Positions 1 through 9,327 of a DNA stretch of 64,000 nucleotides are shown one piece after another. The position numbers were made by a program, and so were the translations under genes. The notes beneath the pieces were generated by a model, which saw nothing but the letters and a program-made list of their open reading frames with translations, was not told where the DNA came from and made no database searches. The DNA is from Legionella sp. (GTDB lineage Bacteria > Pseudomonadota > Gammaproteobacteria > Legionellales > Legionellaceae): positions 248,001 to 312,000 of the forward strand of contig JAUXWR010000131.1 in the NCBI GenBank assembly GCA_030680075.1, in the 5' to 3' direction. Within the stretch, counting starts at the first letter, position 1. Each line of letters opens with the position of its first letter.

Positions 1-132
1 GGCAATTGCATTCGTCCTTAAATGACAATTGTAATATTATTTCCCAAATTTAATGGGTTAATTTAACATAACGCAAAACAGGGACTCGTCACAATAGTTT
101 TTATATTATTTTTCAACACAAAACGTGAGGTA

Positions 133-555
133 ATGATGGTATTTGCCGTGGATAATCGAATATTGGCAACCAGTATATGGTTGAGCGACAGTTGTTTGTC
201 CAGTGTGTATATTAAAAATGATGCCAATTTTCCATGGTTTATTTTAGTACCCCGTATACCTGATGTTGAGGAAATTTATCAATTATCCGCGAAACAGCAA
301 AAACTGCTCATGGAGGAGATTGCCCATCTTTCCCGAATTATCAGCGATGCCTGTAATCCGGATAAATTAAATATAGGCGCCTTGGGAAATATTGTTTCCC
401 AGTTGCATGTGCATGTGATTGCCCGTTTTAAAAAAGATATCGCCTGGCCGAATGGCGTGTGGCACCCTTCAACTCTTGCAGTGCCCTATTCTCAAAAAGA
501 ATTGGATGCTCTTGTTGAATTCTGGCTGCCGCGGCTTACAGAAATAGGTGTGTAG
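133..555 (+). CDS. HIT-family nucleotide hydrolase-like protein
   Basis: A 140-residue protein of the histidine-triad (HIT) superfamily, whose members hydrolyse or transfer nucleotides. The signature QLHVHVIAR lies at residues 90-98, with His92 and His94; the third histidine of the classical triad is replaced by Ile, as in a branch of short proteobacterial HIT proteins. The AWPNGVW tail is also typical of that branch. Two ATG codons are adjacent (133 and 136); the GAGG ending at 130 is better spaced for 136. It converges with the next gene, leaving only 10 bases between stops. The exact substrate cannot be told from sequence. Confidence 0.8.
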   Translation: MMVFAVDNRILATSIWLSDSCLSSVYIKNDANFPWFILVPRIPDVEEIYQLSAKQQKLLMEEIAHLSRIISDACNPDKLNIGALGNIVSQLHVHVIARFKKDIAWPNGVWHPSTLAVPYSQKELDALVEFWLPRLTEIGV

Positions 556-565
556 GTGATAATAA

Positions 566-2101
566 TTATAAATACTGATCCATGGGCTGTTGGTCGGGAA
601 ATATTTCCGATAATGGTACGGAGAAACCATTTTCGCGCACGATACGCGCATGTCGGCGTTGTAATTGTCGTGGCTCATCAACGCCACAGGAGTGGCAAAT
701 AACGGCTACTTCATGCGCCATATTATTCGCGTAATGAAAGACGCGCTCGGCCTTGTCTTCTATTACCAGTCCCCTTTGTAATGCCGGGTTATGAGTAGCT
801 ACTCCGGTGGGGCAGGTATTTTTATGGCATTTTAATGATTGAATGCAACCCAATGCCATCATAAAACCACGGGCAGAGTTGACAAAATCCGCACCGGCGC
901 AAACTGCCCAGGCGACTTGTGCCGGTGTCACCAGTTTCCCACTCGCGATAACAACAATTCGTTTGCGCAAATTATAAGACACCAGAATATCCACAAGTCT
1001 TGGTAATGATTCCTGAATAGGGATACCCATGTAGTCCATTAATCCCTGCGGGGATGCACCCGTACCGCCGTCGGCACTATCAAGGCTAATAAAATCCGGT
1101 GCGTACTGAGTTCCTCTTTTATGAATGGCCAGGCATAAATCGTGAAGCCATTCATAACTTCCCAATACAAATTTACAGCCAACAGGTTTCCCGGTTACCT
1201 GCCGTATGTGCTCAATGGAATTTAATAGGTCCTCTACATTAGCGATGTCGATATGTCGGTTAGGGCTAATAGAATCAACATGAGGAGGAATTCCCCGAAT
1301 ACTGGCAACTTCTTCGGTTACTTTAATAGCAGGCAGAATACCGCCTTTACCAGGCTTTGCGCCCTGGCTTAATTTTATCTCAAACATTTTTATATTTTCA
1401 TGTGCGGCCAACTCGCGAAGACGAAGATCGGATAATTGCCCTTTTTCATCCCTCACACCGTATTTTGCTGTGCCAATTTGCACGACAAGGTCGCAACCGT
1501 TAGCCAAGTGATAAGGCGATACGCCTCCTTCTCCAGTATTGAGCCAACACCCGGCTTTTTTAGCGCCTTCTGATAAGGCTAAAATCGCAGGTTTTGAAAT
1601 GGCGCCATAACTCATGGCAGAAATATTAAAAATGTGATTGGTGGTGTAGGGATGTTCAGTAAAAGGCCCTATTGTCATTGGTTTTATCGTGGCTTCACTG
1701 GCTAAAGGCGGAAAGGGTGCGCTGACGAAATAAACCGTACCCACTTGATGAAGAGGGCGAGTGGAGCCAAAGCCAACAGTCGTGTCAATGTCTTTAGACG
1801 CCTGGTAAATCCATGAGCGATCGGCACGGTTAAAGGGAAGCTCTTCACGGTCGTTAGCAAAGAAATACTGGCGAAAAAAAACGCCTAAGTATTCAGAAAA
1901 ATAACGAAAATGACCAATTACCGGATAATTACGTAATACGGCGTGAGACTTTTGATGCCTGTCCCATAAATAAATCGTGAGCACAAGTGATGCCAAACTG
2001 AAGATAATGAGAAGCAGGATTAGTTCATTGAATTCCAGTGCGCGTAAAAAGAAATAAGCATGCTTCTTTATTTCGACTGTTTTTACTTCAGTTGTTTGCA
2101 T
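566..2101 (-). CDS. FMN-binding glutamate synthase family protein
   Basis: A 511-residue membrane-anchored relative of the FMN/Fe-S synthase domain of glutamate synthase (GltB). A hydrophobic segment at about residues 27-46 suggests an N-terminal anchor. The core shows NISAMSYGAIS, the GEGG loop, LSQGAKPGKGG, and near the C-terminus the cysteine motif CHKNTCPTGVATHNP, which in the family binds an iron-sulfur cluster next to FMN. It lacks the amidotransferase domain, so it is not a full glutamate synthase; the physiological reaction of these stand-alone proteins is not established. An AAGGA lies about 8 bases before the ATG. Confidence 0.88.
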   Translation of the reverse strand: MQTTEVKTVEIKKHAYFFLRALEFNELILLLIIFSLASLVLTIYLWDRHQKSHAVLRNYPVIGHFRYFSEYLGVFFRQYFFANDREELPFNRADRSWIYQASKDIDTTVGFGSTRPLHQVGTVYFVSAPFPPLASEATIKPMTIGPFTEHPYTTNHIFNISAMSYGAISKPAILALSEGAKKAGCWLNTGEGGVSPYHLANGCDLVVQIGTAKYGVRDEKGQLSDLRLRELAAHENIKMFEIKLSQGAKPGKGGILPAIKVTEEVASIRGIPPHVDSISPNRHIDIANVEDLLNSIEHIRQVTGKPVGCKFVLGSYEWLHDLCLAIHKRGTQYAPDFISLDSADGGTGASPQGLMDYMGIPIQESLPRLVDILVSYNLRKRIVVIASGKLVTPAQVAWAVCAGADFVNSARGFMMALGCIQSLKCHKNTCPTGVATHNPALQRGLVIEDKAERVFHYANNMAHEVAVICHSCGVDEPRQLQRRHARIVRENGFSVPLSEIFPDQQPMDQYL

Positions 2102-2180
2102 AAAAATGTCCTTATAAGTGCTTAAGGCAACACTTCATCGCGTAGAGTATAGACGCTATAAATGAGTGGTGATTATTTAG

Positions 2181-2189
2181 TATATACTT
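2181..2189 (+). promoter_or_regulatory. TATATACTT motif (-10-like) before yqgE
   Basis: The nonamer TATATACTT, containing TATACT at 2183-2188, lies 30 bases before the yqgE start. The same nonamer precedes icmT, icmP and waaA in this window, and a TATACT element is known from Legionella icm promoters. No convincing -35 box is visible. Confidence 0.5.
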
Positions 2190-2218
2190 AAAGCATAAAT
2201 AGAGCATTGGAGGGCATT

Positions 2219-2782
2219 ATGGCAATAAACACCTCGCTGGCAAATCATTTGTTAATTGCCATGCCTTCATTAACCGATCCGAACTTTGAGCATACCGTGA
2301 TTTATGTTTGTGAGCATCATATACAAGGTACGGTAGGGCTAATTATTAACAGGCCCATGGAGTTTCCTCTTAGTCTGGTTTTTGAACAAATGAAAATCGA
2401 ACCGACGCGTCGTGAGCAAAATATGCTCCCTTTATTATTTGGCGGGCCTATTCAGCCAGAGCGTGGGTTTGTTATTCATCGCCCCACAGGGGGTTGGCGT
2501 TCCAGTTTGTCATTGGGAGATGATGTAACGGTTACGACATCAAATGATATTATTCGAGCTATTGCTGATGATACCGGGCCAAAAGATGCTCTGGTGACTT
2601 TAGGCTACGCTGCCTGGACGGAAAATCAGTTAGAGGAAGAAGTGATGAATAATGTCTGGCTAGTCTGCCCCTTTAAATCTGAATTATTGTATGATGTGCC
2701 CTTTCCACAGCGCTGGGAATATGCAGGCCTGAGTATAGGCGTTAAAATGAGTCAACTCAGCAGTAGTGTTGGTCATGCATAA
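2219..2782 (+). CDS. yqgE: YqgE/AlgH family protein
   Basis: A 187-residue protein of the YqgE/AlgH (UPF0301) family. The opening SLANHLLIAMPSLTDPNF and the GLIINRP block are hallmarks. Its biochemical role is unsettled; in Pseudomonas AlgH has been tied to alginate regulation. The ATG at 2219 is chosen because GGAGG (2209-2213) sits 5 bases upstream; an in-frame TTG at 2207 overlaps that ribosome site and is unlikely. It starts the cluster yqgE-ruvX-pyrB, an arrangement common in gammaproteobacteria. The length equals the usual family length. Confidence 0.93.
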   Translation: MAINTSLANHLLIAMPSLTDPNFEHTVIYVCEHHIQGTVGLIINRPMEFPLSLVFEQMKIEPTRREQNMLPLLFGGPIQPERGFVIHRPTGGWRSSLSLGDDVTVTTSNDIIRAIADDTGPKDALVTLGYAAWTENQLEEEVMNNVWLVCPFKSELLYDVPFPQRWEYAGLSIGVKMSQLSSSVGHA

Positions 2783-2809
2783 GTATCGTTAATTCAGGAG
2801 TCAGCGGGT

Positions 2810-3229
2810 ATGTCGGCGGGTGTTTATTTAGGGTTTGATTTTGGCTATAAACGAATCGGGGTGGCGGTAGGACAAGAGATTACTTCAAGTGCAAGACCCT
2901 TGACAACGCTGGATGCCAAGCAAGGTATTCCTGACTGGACAGCGGTTAAAAAATTAATAGACCAATGGCGTCCTTTAGCATTAATTGTAGGGCTTCCTAC
3001 GTGTATTGATGATAGCGAGCAATATACCACTGGCGCTGCCAAAGGGTTCGCCCGCCAATTGCGCAAACGTTTTGGAATGACCGTACACCTTGTGGATGAA
3101 AGGCTATCTACCGTTGAAGCGCGAGCCCAGTTGTTTGCCGAGGGTGGATATCGTAAAATTCAGAACACTCAAATCGATAGTGTAGCTGCTTGCGTTATTC
3201 TTGAGCAGTGGCTGCAGCAGCCCAAGTGA
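2810..3229 (+). CDS. ruvX: Putative pre-16S rRNA nuclease / Holliday junction resolvase YqgF (RuvX)
   Basis: A 139-residue RNase H-fold protein of the YqgF family, implicated in 16S rRNA 5'-end maturation and Holliday-junction-type nuclease activity. The first acidic catalytic strand is visible as FDFGYKRIGVAVG, followed by LIVGLP, then VDERLSTVEA and a C-terminal DSVAACVILEQWL carrying the last Asp. CAGGAG at 2795-2800 serves as ribosome site. It sits 27 bases after yqgE and 7 bases before pyrB, so the three are probably co-transcribed. Confidence 0.92.
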   Translation: MSAGVYLGFDFGYKRIGVAVGQEITSSARPLTTLDAKQGIPDWTAVKKLIDQWRPLALIVGLPTCIDDSEQYTTGAAKGFARQLRKRFGMTVHLVDERLSTVEARAQLFAEGGYRKIQNTQIDSVAACVILEQWLQQPK

Positions 3230-3236
3230 ACATTAT

Positions 3237-4139
3237 ATGAATCATTTCCTCGAAATAAGCGAGCTCTCGCGTCCCGATATAGAGCGCCTTTTGCAAAGAG
3301 CATTGTTCTTTAAAAAAGAAAAGACCCACCCTTCATTTGCAGGCCACAGACTTGCTAATTTATTTTATGAGAACAGCACACGGACGCGGGTGAGTTTTGA
3401 ACTTGCGGCCCAACACCTTTCTATTCCGGTTGTAAATCTTGATATGGCCGCCTCTTCTGAACGTAAAGGTGAAATTATTGAGGATACTCTCAAAAATTTA
3501 GTTGCTATGGGCATTGATTTATTTGTCATTAGGCACAAAGAGGAGGGAGTGCAGCAACGGTTGGCTGAGCACCTTGGAGGGGCGGTTCATTTAATCAATG
3601 CCGGAGACGGTACCCATGCGCACCCCAGTCAGGCGATGCTCGATTTAATGACTATTCTTGAAAATAAACCAGATATCAGTCAGCTTAAAATTGCTATAGT
3701 CGGTAATATCCGTCATTCACGTGTTGCCAACTCATTGCAATGCCTTTTTTCATTGATGGGCGTCAAAGAGCTCATTTTAGTGGCACCAGACGTTTGGCTG
3801 CCAAAAACTGTGCATTTTGGTTCCACCACAACCTCCTTTCGCGAAGGGATTACCGATGCTGATGTGGTTATCACTTTGCGCGTTCAACATGAGCGATTAT
3901 CAGAAGACGATCACATGGATTTGCAGACTTATCGGAATAACTACGCACTTACCCGCCAGACCTTGCGGTATGCCAAGCCGGATGCCATGGTTATGCACCC
4001 AGGTCCTGTGAACCGAGGGGTGGAAATAGATAGTGACGTGGCTGATGGTTCGCAGTCTTTCATTTTGCAGCAGGTAAAAAATGGAGTGTTTATGCGTATG
4101 GCGATTATAGAGACTCTTCTCTCTAATGATCGTTTGTGA
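3237..4139 (+). CDS. pyrB: Aspartate carbamoyltransferase catalytic subunit
   Basis: A 300-residue aspartate transcarbamoylase, which condenses carbamoyl phosphate with aspartate in the second step of pyrimidine synthesis. The carbamoyl-phosphate loop STRT is at residues 47-50 followed by RVSFELAA; the aspartate-side motif HPGPVNRGVEI is near residue 255. The ATG at 3237 is chosen because upstream in-frame codons lie inside the ruvX reading frame and the protein then begins like the family (MNHFLEISEL). No pyrI regulatory gene follows, so the enzyme resembles the unregulated class. Downstream lies repeat-derived DNA. Confidence 0.94.
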   Translation: MNHFLEISELSRPDIERLLQRALFFKKEKTHPSFAGHRLANLFYENSTRTRVSFELAAQHLSIPVVNLDMAASSERKGEIIEDTLKNLVAMGIDLFVIRHKEEGVQQRLAEHLGGAVHLINAGDGTHAHPSQAMLDLMTILENKPDISQLKIAIVGNIRHSRVANSLQCLFSLMGVKELILVAPDVWLPKTVHFGSTTTSFREGITDADVVITLRVQHERLSEDDHMDLQTYRNNYALTRQTLRYAKPDAMVMHPGPVNRGVEIDSDVADGSQSFILQQVKNGVFMRMAIIETLLSNDRL

Positions 4140-4179
4140 CACATAGGCAATGTACATGGACGCCATGGAGGAAGGGCTG

Positions 4180-4264
4180 CACAGGACAATTTTTTAACGC
4201 GTCTTTGCGAACAGAGTGAAGCAATGACGGCATTTTTCCGCGATATAAAAATTGTTCTGTGTAG
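4180..4264. repeat. Degenerate copy of dispersed inverted-repeat element
   Basis: Outer arms CACAGGACAATTTTT (4180-4194) and AAAATTGTTCTGTG (to 4261) are inverted. Between them is one copy of the GTCTTTGCGAACAGAGTGAAG arm seen in fuller form at 11729-11992, 30486-30594 and 38554-38643. One inner arm is missing, so this is a shortened relic of that MITE-like family. Confidence 0.65.
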
Positions 4265-4266
4265 AT

Positions 4267-4333
4267 GGTGGGGTGTTTCTCCAGGCTGTTGAAGGCCATG
4301 GATGGTTTCGCGTGCCTGAAGAAATACCTCACC
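4267..4333. repeat. Imperfect inverted repeat between pyrB and comM
   Basis: The arms at 4267-4286 and 4314-4333 match in 17 of 20 positions as an inverted repeat (GGTGGGGTGTTTCTCCAGGC against GCCTGAAGAAATACCTCACC) with a 27-base loop. It lies directly beside the MITE-like relic. It could act on transcription of the convergent pyrB and comM genes, but has no clear T-tract. Confidence 0.55.
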
Positions 4334-4378
4334 AGGCTCGCTTATTTCTCTATTAATGCTTGTGTGTCACGAAAGATC

Positions 4379-5890
4379 CTATTTGGGCATTTGCAAGGTT
4401 TGTTTAAAAGACAATGCTTGCTGCAAAGCAGCAAGGTTTACCGTCTCACGCTCCTGGATATCCGCAATTGTTCGAGCCACTTTTAATAAACGGTAATAAG
4501 CGCGGGCTGATAATTTGAGCTTATTCATAGCGTCTCTTAAAAATACAAGCTCTTGTTCTTCTAATGCACAGATGGCTTCGCAGTCTTTGGAGCCAAGATT
4601 GGCATTAACACAGCCTTGTCGTGCCATTTGTAGTGCGCGTATTTTTGCTACCATTGATCGTATTCTGCTGCTTTCACCATTTTGGGTTGTATTGGGTTTA
4701 ATAAGCTCCTCTTCAGGTAAGGCATGCACATTTATTTGCATATCTATTCTATCCAGTAATGGCGCTGAGAGCTTTGATAAATAACGACTGATTTTGTCAG
4801 GCGTGCATAAACAGTTTGCCAGAGGATTTCCCCATTGACCGCACGGGCAGGGGTTCATTGCTGCCAGTAATTGAAACTGAGCCGGAAATTCAACTTGCAT
4901 GGCGGCGCGTGAGATGCAAATGTTGCCTGATTCAAGCGGTTCACGTAATGTCTCAAGTACCTGGCGGTTAAACTCAGGGAGCTCATCAAGAAACAATACC
5001 CCGTGGTGCGCCAGTGAAATTTCACCCGGTTTTGGCGGATTCCCCCCACCCACTAAAGCTACAGGAGAGGCTGTATGATGAGGGGCGCGAAAGGGCGGAC
5101 TGCGCCACTCTTTATAATTGGGAAACCGACCATTAATAGAATTAATGGCTGCACATTCCAGCGCCTGTGTTTCTGACAGCGCTGGTAATAATGTACTAAA
5201 GCGGCGGGCGAGCATGGTTTTCCCGCTGCCGGGAGGTCCACTTAGCAATATACTGTGGCCACCGGCCGCGGCAATAACCATCGCTTGTTTGGCATGATAT
5301 TGCCCTTTAATGTCAGACCAGTCTATTTTACTTTCTTCCCTGTCGCTATTGGCGCGCTCGGGCAAGTTTTGCAGTGGCGTGCCTTGGCATAAGTAACTGC
5401 AAACTTCACGAAGATTACTCGCTGCATACACATTTTGCTGGCCTGCAATAGCGGCTTCCTCGGCATTGGCGGCGGCAATTATTAATAGTTGATTATCGCG
5501 ATGAGCGGCTAATACTACGGGGATAATCGCGGTTACTCCGCGAAGATTACCACTTAAAGCAAGCTCGCCAATAAATTCATGGTTGGATAATTTATCAGCG
5601 GGAATTTGGCCTGATGCAGCGAGTATCCCAATGGCAATCGGCAAGTCAAAACCACTGCCTGCCTTGGGAAGGTTTGCTGGCGCTAAACTTACGGTTATGC
5701 GGCGGCAGGGAAATTCGAATTGGCTATTGATGATGGCGCTACGTACTCGGTCTTTGCTTTCTTTGACCGCGGTTTCCGCAAGACCTACAATGGTAAAACC
5801 GGGAAGGCCATTGGACAGATGGACTTCAACAGAAACGGATTGCGCATGAATGCCTAAGGCACTTCGCGTTTTGCTAAAAGCGAGGTTCAT
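4379..5890 (-). CDS. comM: YifB/ComM-family Mg-chelatase-like AAA+ ATPase
   Basis: A 503-residue AAA+ protein of the YifB/ComM family; ComM is a hexameric branch-migration helicase that helps integrate transforming DNA. An N-terminal ChlI-like domain (NGLPGFTIVGLAE, APANLPKAGSGFDLPIA) precedes Walker A GPPGSGKT at residues 218-225 and Walker B GVLFLDELPEF near 298; the C-terminal lid contains the MNPCPCG cysteine motif. The length is typical. The ATG is preceded by CAGGG. Natural competence is known in Legionella, and a comF homologue is also in this window (53337-54035). Confidence 0.93.
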   Translation of the reverse strand: MNLAFSKTRSALGIHAQSVSVEVHLSNGLPGFTIVGLAETAVKESKDRVRSAIINSQFEFPCRRITVSLAPANLPKAGSGFDLPIAIGILAASGQIPADKLSNHEFIGELALSGNLRGVTAIIPVVLAAHRDNQLLIIAAANAEEAAIAGQQNVYAASNLREVCSYLCQGTPLQNLPERANSDREESKIDWSDIKGQYHAKQAMVIAAAGGHSILLSGPPGSGKTMLARRFSTLLPALSETQALECAAINSINGRFPNYKEWRSPPFRAPHHTASPVALVGGGNPPKPGEISLAHHGVLFLDELPEFNRQVLETLREPLESGNICISRAAMQVEFPAQFQLLAAMNPCPCGQWGNPLANCLCTPDKISRYLSKLSAPLLDRIDMQINVHALPEEELIKPNTTQNGESSRIRSMVAKIRALQMARQGCVNANLGSKDCEAICALEEQELVFLRDAMNKLKLSARAYYRLLKVARTIADIQERETVNLAALQQALSFKQTLQMPK

Positions 5891-5932
5891 TGTATTTTCC
5901 CTGATTAATTGGACTTTTTTGCTATTTAAAGC

Positions 5933-6670
<738 letters not shown>

Positions 6671-6683
6671 TAACCCTGCGTTT

Positions 6684-7256
6684 TTATTTAGCCCAGTAGG
6701 TTGTCCGTTGGGTAATGATTGCTGTTAAGGGAATATCCCATTCCGAGGGGGCTATAAAATCTTGGTGTTGAAATTCGTATGCCACTCCGATTAGTAAGGG
6801 ATGATGTTCTTTGGCGAGTGTTCGATCATAATAGCCTCCACCCATCCCAAGGCGTGTCCCATTATCATCAAATGCTACCAGGGGCATGAAAATCAAATCC
6901 AGATTTTTAGGCAATATCGCCTTTGATAAATCAACATCGGGCTCTGGTATGCCAAACCGGTTATTTTTAAATGGGGTTGCAGGGGTTGCTGGTAAAAAGG
7001 AGAGCTTCTTTTCAGTATTCATGACAGGAAAATAGCAAAATTTGCCTTGTAAGGGGGCGGTTCGCCATAGATCACTTAAATCAACTTCCCCATTGCAAGC
7101 ATGATAAAGGGCGATATGTTTGCTATAGCGATATTGCTCAAGTTGTCTGATGATTGCGCATATTTGAGAAGACACTTTGGTTTGATAAGCCGGTGGTAAT
7201 TTTTCACGTACTCTGCGGCATGTGTTACGGATAGCGTTTTTAAATCGATCGGTCAT
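6684..7256 (-). CDS. ygfA: 5-formyltetrahydrofolate cyclo-ligase
   Basis: A 190-residue enzyme converting 5-formyl-THF to 5,10-methenyl-THF with ATP. The family signature LGMGGGYYDRTL is present near residue 137, with FMPLVAFDDNGTRLGMG leading in, and an N-terminal helix begins with R..R...L. It converges on glnB with 13 bases between stops. In many gammaproteobacteria this gene follows 6S RNA; I looked at the 217 bases upstream and did not recognise a 6S-like structure. Confidence 0.93.
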   Translation of the reverse strand: MTDRFKNAIRNTCRRVREKLPPAYQTKVSSQICAIIRQLEQYRYSKHIALYHACNGEVDLSDLWRTAPLQGKFCYFPVMNTEKKLSFLPATPATPFKNNRFGIPEPDVDLSKAILPKNLDLIFMPLVAFDDNGTRLGMGGGYYDRTLAKEHHPLLIGVAYEFQHQDFIAPSEWDIPLTAIITQRTTYWAK

Positions 7257-7473
7257 AAATTAATTGGTTTTAAGAAAACTCGATAAGATAGTGCCATTAT
7301 TAATAGTCTGAGTTCAAGCAACTTATTTTTTTTAGTTTTTTTTGTAAATGTCTAGGCACAATAATAAAATTGAGGTATATAGCTTTTCAAAATATTAATG
7401 CCCCTCACGACTGTTTTAGGGTCGATTGTGAGTTTTTAAAGTGCATTTAGTCTAACTATTTTAAGAGAAAGTA

Positions 7474-7656
7474 ATGAGTGAACTGTTTGAAGTAGAGGTT
7501 GATGACGAGGATTTAGGTGATGAAACAGGAAGTCCTGCTGATGTCATCGATATTGACACCTCGGAAATCACTATTTTAGATGCGAGAAGGCGGCTTGAGA
7601 AGCTGTTGGAAGAAAAACGCCTGCGCGATGAGCTGGATGATTTTGTTGATTACTAA
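7474..7656 (+). CDS. Small acidic protein, PA3496-like
   Basis: A 60-residue, strongly acidic protein ending in a charged helix, DARRRLEKLLEEKRLRDEL, which resembles the small PA3496-type proteins described as putative envelope-integrity factors. There are no membrane segments or cysteines. AAGAGAAAG precedes the ATG. The stop lies 9 bases before the next gene, so the two are probably co-transcribed. The family assignment is from memory of the C-terminal motif; function is unknown. Confidence 0.7.
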   Translation: MSELFEVEVDDEDLGDETGSPADVIDIDTSEITILDARRRLEKLLEEKRLRDELDDFVDY

Positions 7657-7665
7657 GGCTTTGTA

Positions 7666-8469
7666 ATGCCCCTTGCGGTCGTGTTAAAAAAAGATGAAAT
7701 AGCGCAAGTCTTTGCAAGCGATGATCGAATTTTTTTAGGTGAGGGATTAGTCGAAACTTTGCGAGTTGAAGAGGGTACGCCTCATTATGCGGATTTACAT
7801 TGGCAGCGATTGCAGCAATCAACTAGCGCGCTGGGGATAGCATTTGATCTCTCATTCGATGATTGGTGCGCAAATCTTGCCAAATGTATTGCATCAGCTC
7901 AATTAATTAATGGCGGGGTGAAAGCTCTGTTAAGTGCCGGTCGTGCTCCCAGAGGGTTGGCTGAAAAGGGCACGAATCCTTGTCTTTTTTTAGAGGCTTT
8001 TTCTTATAAAAAGAATAGTTCCGCCATAAAGCTGGTCAGTGCCCCCTGGCTTCGGGATGGCAGAAATCCTGTTTATCAATTAAAATCAGTCAATTACCTC
8101 GAGGCTATTCTCGCCGCGCGCCATGCTCAAACACGAGGCGCTGATGACGCGCTTTTTTTTAATATCGGGGAGTGTGCGACAGAGACCACCATTGCCAATT
8201 TGTTTTTAATTAAAGAAGGCAAGCTTTTTACCCCTTCAGCAGAATGCGGCATTCTTACAGGGATTACGCGTGGCCGTATTCTTCTCTATTGTCGTGAACG
8301 CAATATTCCCTGTTACGAAACCACTATCAATAAACATATGTTAAGAGAGGCTGATGTATTATTTACTAGCAATGCCCTACAGGGTATTCGGGCGGTATCG
8401 GCATTTGATGCATTGAGTTTTGACACCAATCATCCTCTGTTGACTCAACTAACAGCCTTCATCAATTAA
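7666..8469 (+). CDS. pabC: Aminotransferase class IV, probable aminodeoxychorismate lyase
   Basis: A 267-residue PLP-dependent class IV enzyme. Residues 23-33 (FLGEGLVETLR) form the N-terminal strand, Lys140 in YQLKSVNYLEAILAARHA is the likely PLP lysine, and ATETTIANLFL with the later GILTGITR are the PLP-binding signatures. PabC makes 4-aminobenzoate for folate, and the short length together with this motif set fits it better than IlvE. D-amino-acid transaminase is the main alternative. In-operon with the acidic small protein upstream. Confidence 0.82.
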   Translation: MPLAVVLKKDEIAQVFASDDRIFLGEGLVETLRVEEGTPHYADLHWQRLQQSTSALGIAFDLSFDDWCANLAKCIASAQLINGGVKALLSAGRAPRGLAEKGTNPCLFLEAFSYKKNSSAIKLVSAPWLRDGRNPVYQLKSVNYLEAILAARHAQTRGADDALFFNIGECATETTIANLFLIKEGKLFTPSAECGILTGITRGRILLYCRERNIPCYETTINKHMLREADVLFTSNALQGIRAVSAFDALSFDTNHPLLTQLTAFIN

Positions 8470-8478
8470 GCGCGTGGA

Positions 8479-9096
8479 TTATTTAATTCGTTTTAAAAAG
8501 AAAAGCACAAGGCACAAGACTGCAATAATAATAAGACTCGTGCATTTATATAATGATTGCGCATGGGTAAGAGCGTCCATCCCCGCGTAGCCACAATAGG
8601 TATAAATGATTTCACAAGGCATTAAAAAAATGAAGGTGGTGAGGAGGTAGCTTCTGAATTTGATGCAAGTAATTCCCAGACCATAATTGACGAGATTAAA
8701 AGGAATAATGGGTGTAAGCCGCAACAAGGCTACAAACCGCCATCCCCGTGCTTCAACTCCTGTAATTAATTTATTGATTCTGGCACCGCTTTTTGCAAGA
8801 AGCCAATCTTTTGCTAAATATCGACTGATAATAAACGCACAAGAGGCGCCGAATGTCGCTCCCAAGAGATTTAGTACAGTGCCGTTTACAATACCAAAGA
8901 GCGCGCCTCCGGCTAATGTTAAAACCATGGTTGGTAAAAGCATAACAGTGGCTAAACAATACAGCAGGATAAAGAGTACGGGTCCAAGCCATCCTAGATG
9001 GTTGATAATCATCATGATGTCTGGTGCGTAATATTGAAAATAATACCCGCCGATGAGAAGGGTTATCAGGGCTAAGGCAAAACAAGCCGGTTTCAT
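8479..9096 (-). CDS. TVP38/TMEM64 (DedA-like) membrane protein
   Basis: A 205-residue inner-membrane protein with about five hydrophobic segments (residues 5-23, 30-60, 70-92, 130-155, 180-200). The family core is visible as GGALFGIVNGTVLNLLGATFGASCAFIIS-like glycine-rich sequence, followed by RFVALLRLTPIIPFNLVNYGLGI, which is characteristic of the SNARE-associated/TVP38 family thought to move lipids or undecaprenyl phosphate. Upstream, at 9140, begins a palindromic element that may have replaced the original promoter. Substrate unknown. Confidence 0.85.
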   Translation of the reverse strand: MKPACFALALITLLIGGYYFQYYAPDIMMIINHLGWLGPVLFILLYCLATVMLLPTMVLTLAGGALFGIVNGTVLNLLGATFGASCAFIISRYLAKDWLLAKSGARINKLITGVEARGWRFVALLRLTPIIPFNLVNYGLGITCIKFRSYLLTTFIFLMPCEIIYTYCGYAGMDALTHAQSLYKCTSLIIIAVLCLVLFFLKRIK

Positions 9097-9139
9097 TCAT
9101 TAATAAGTTGAGGCAACATACGCGCACTGTATTACAGTC

Positions 9140-9327
9140 TTTTACAGAGAGCAAGTATTAAGCACGCAAACCACCGAGCCGCGACCGCCAGGGAGTGTTG
9201 CACAGTGTTCCGTGCTCTCATGAACGATTTCAAGCTCACGATAGACTCCCTAACGGTCGTGGCTCGGATGACCCCTGACTTCGCTAATTGGCGATGTATC
9301 GGTTGAAGAAAGGCGCTCTCTGTAAAA
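9140..9327. mobile_element. MITE-like palindromic element with nested inverted repeats
   Basis: Perfect 13-base outer inverted repeats TTTTACAGAGAGC (9140-9152) and GCTCTCTGTAAAA (9315-9327) enclose a second inverted pair at 9174-9196 and 9245-9267 (20 of 23 matches; core CCGAGCCGCGACC). No transposase is encoded in the 188 bp. I see no clear target-site duplication. It supplies the stop codon and about the last 24 codons of the neighbouring minus-strand gene, which suggests insertion into that gene. Confidence 0.7.

Noticed and set aside
4265..4486. Forward open frame between pyrB and comM
   Set aside because: It lies over the inverted repeat and the comM 3' end, without a ribosome site or plausible composition.
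7257..7473. Possible 6S RNA upstream of the 5-formyl-THF cyclo-ligase gene
   Set aside because: 6S RNA often lies there in gammaproteobacteria, but I could not see a long bulged hairpin; the region is AT-rich and without the conserved closing stems. A covariance search would decide.
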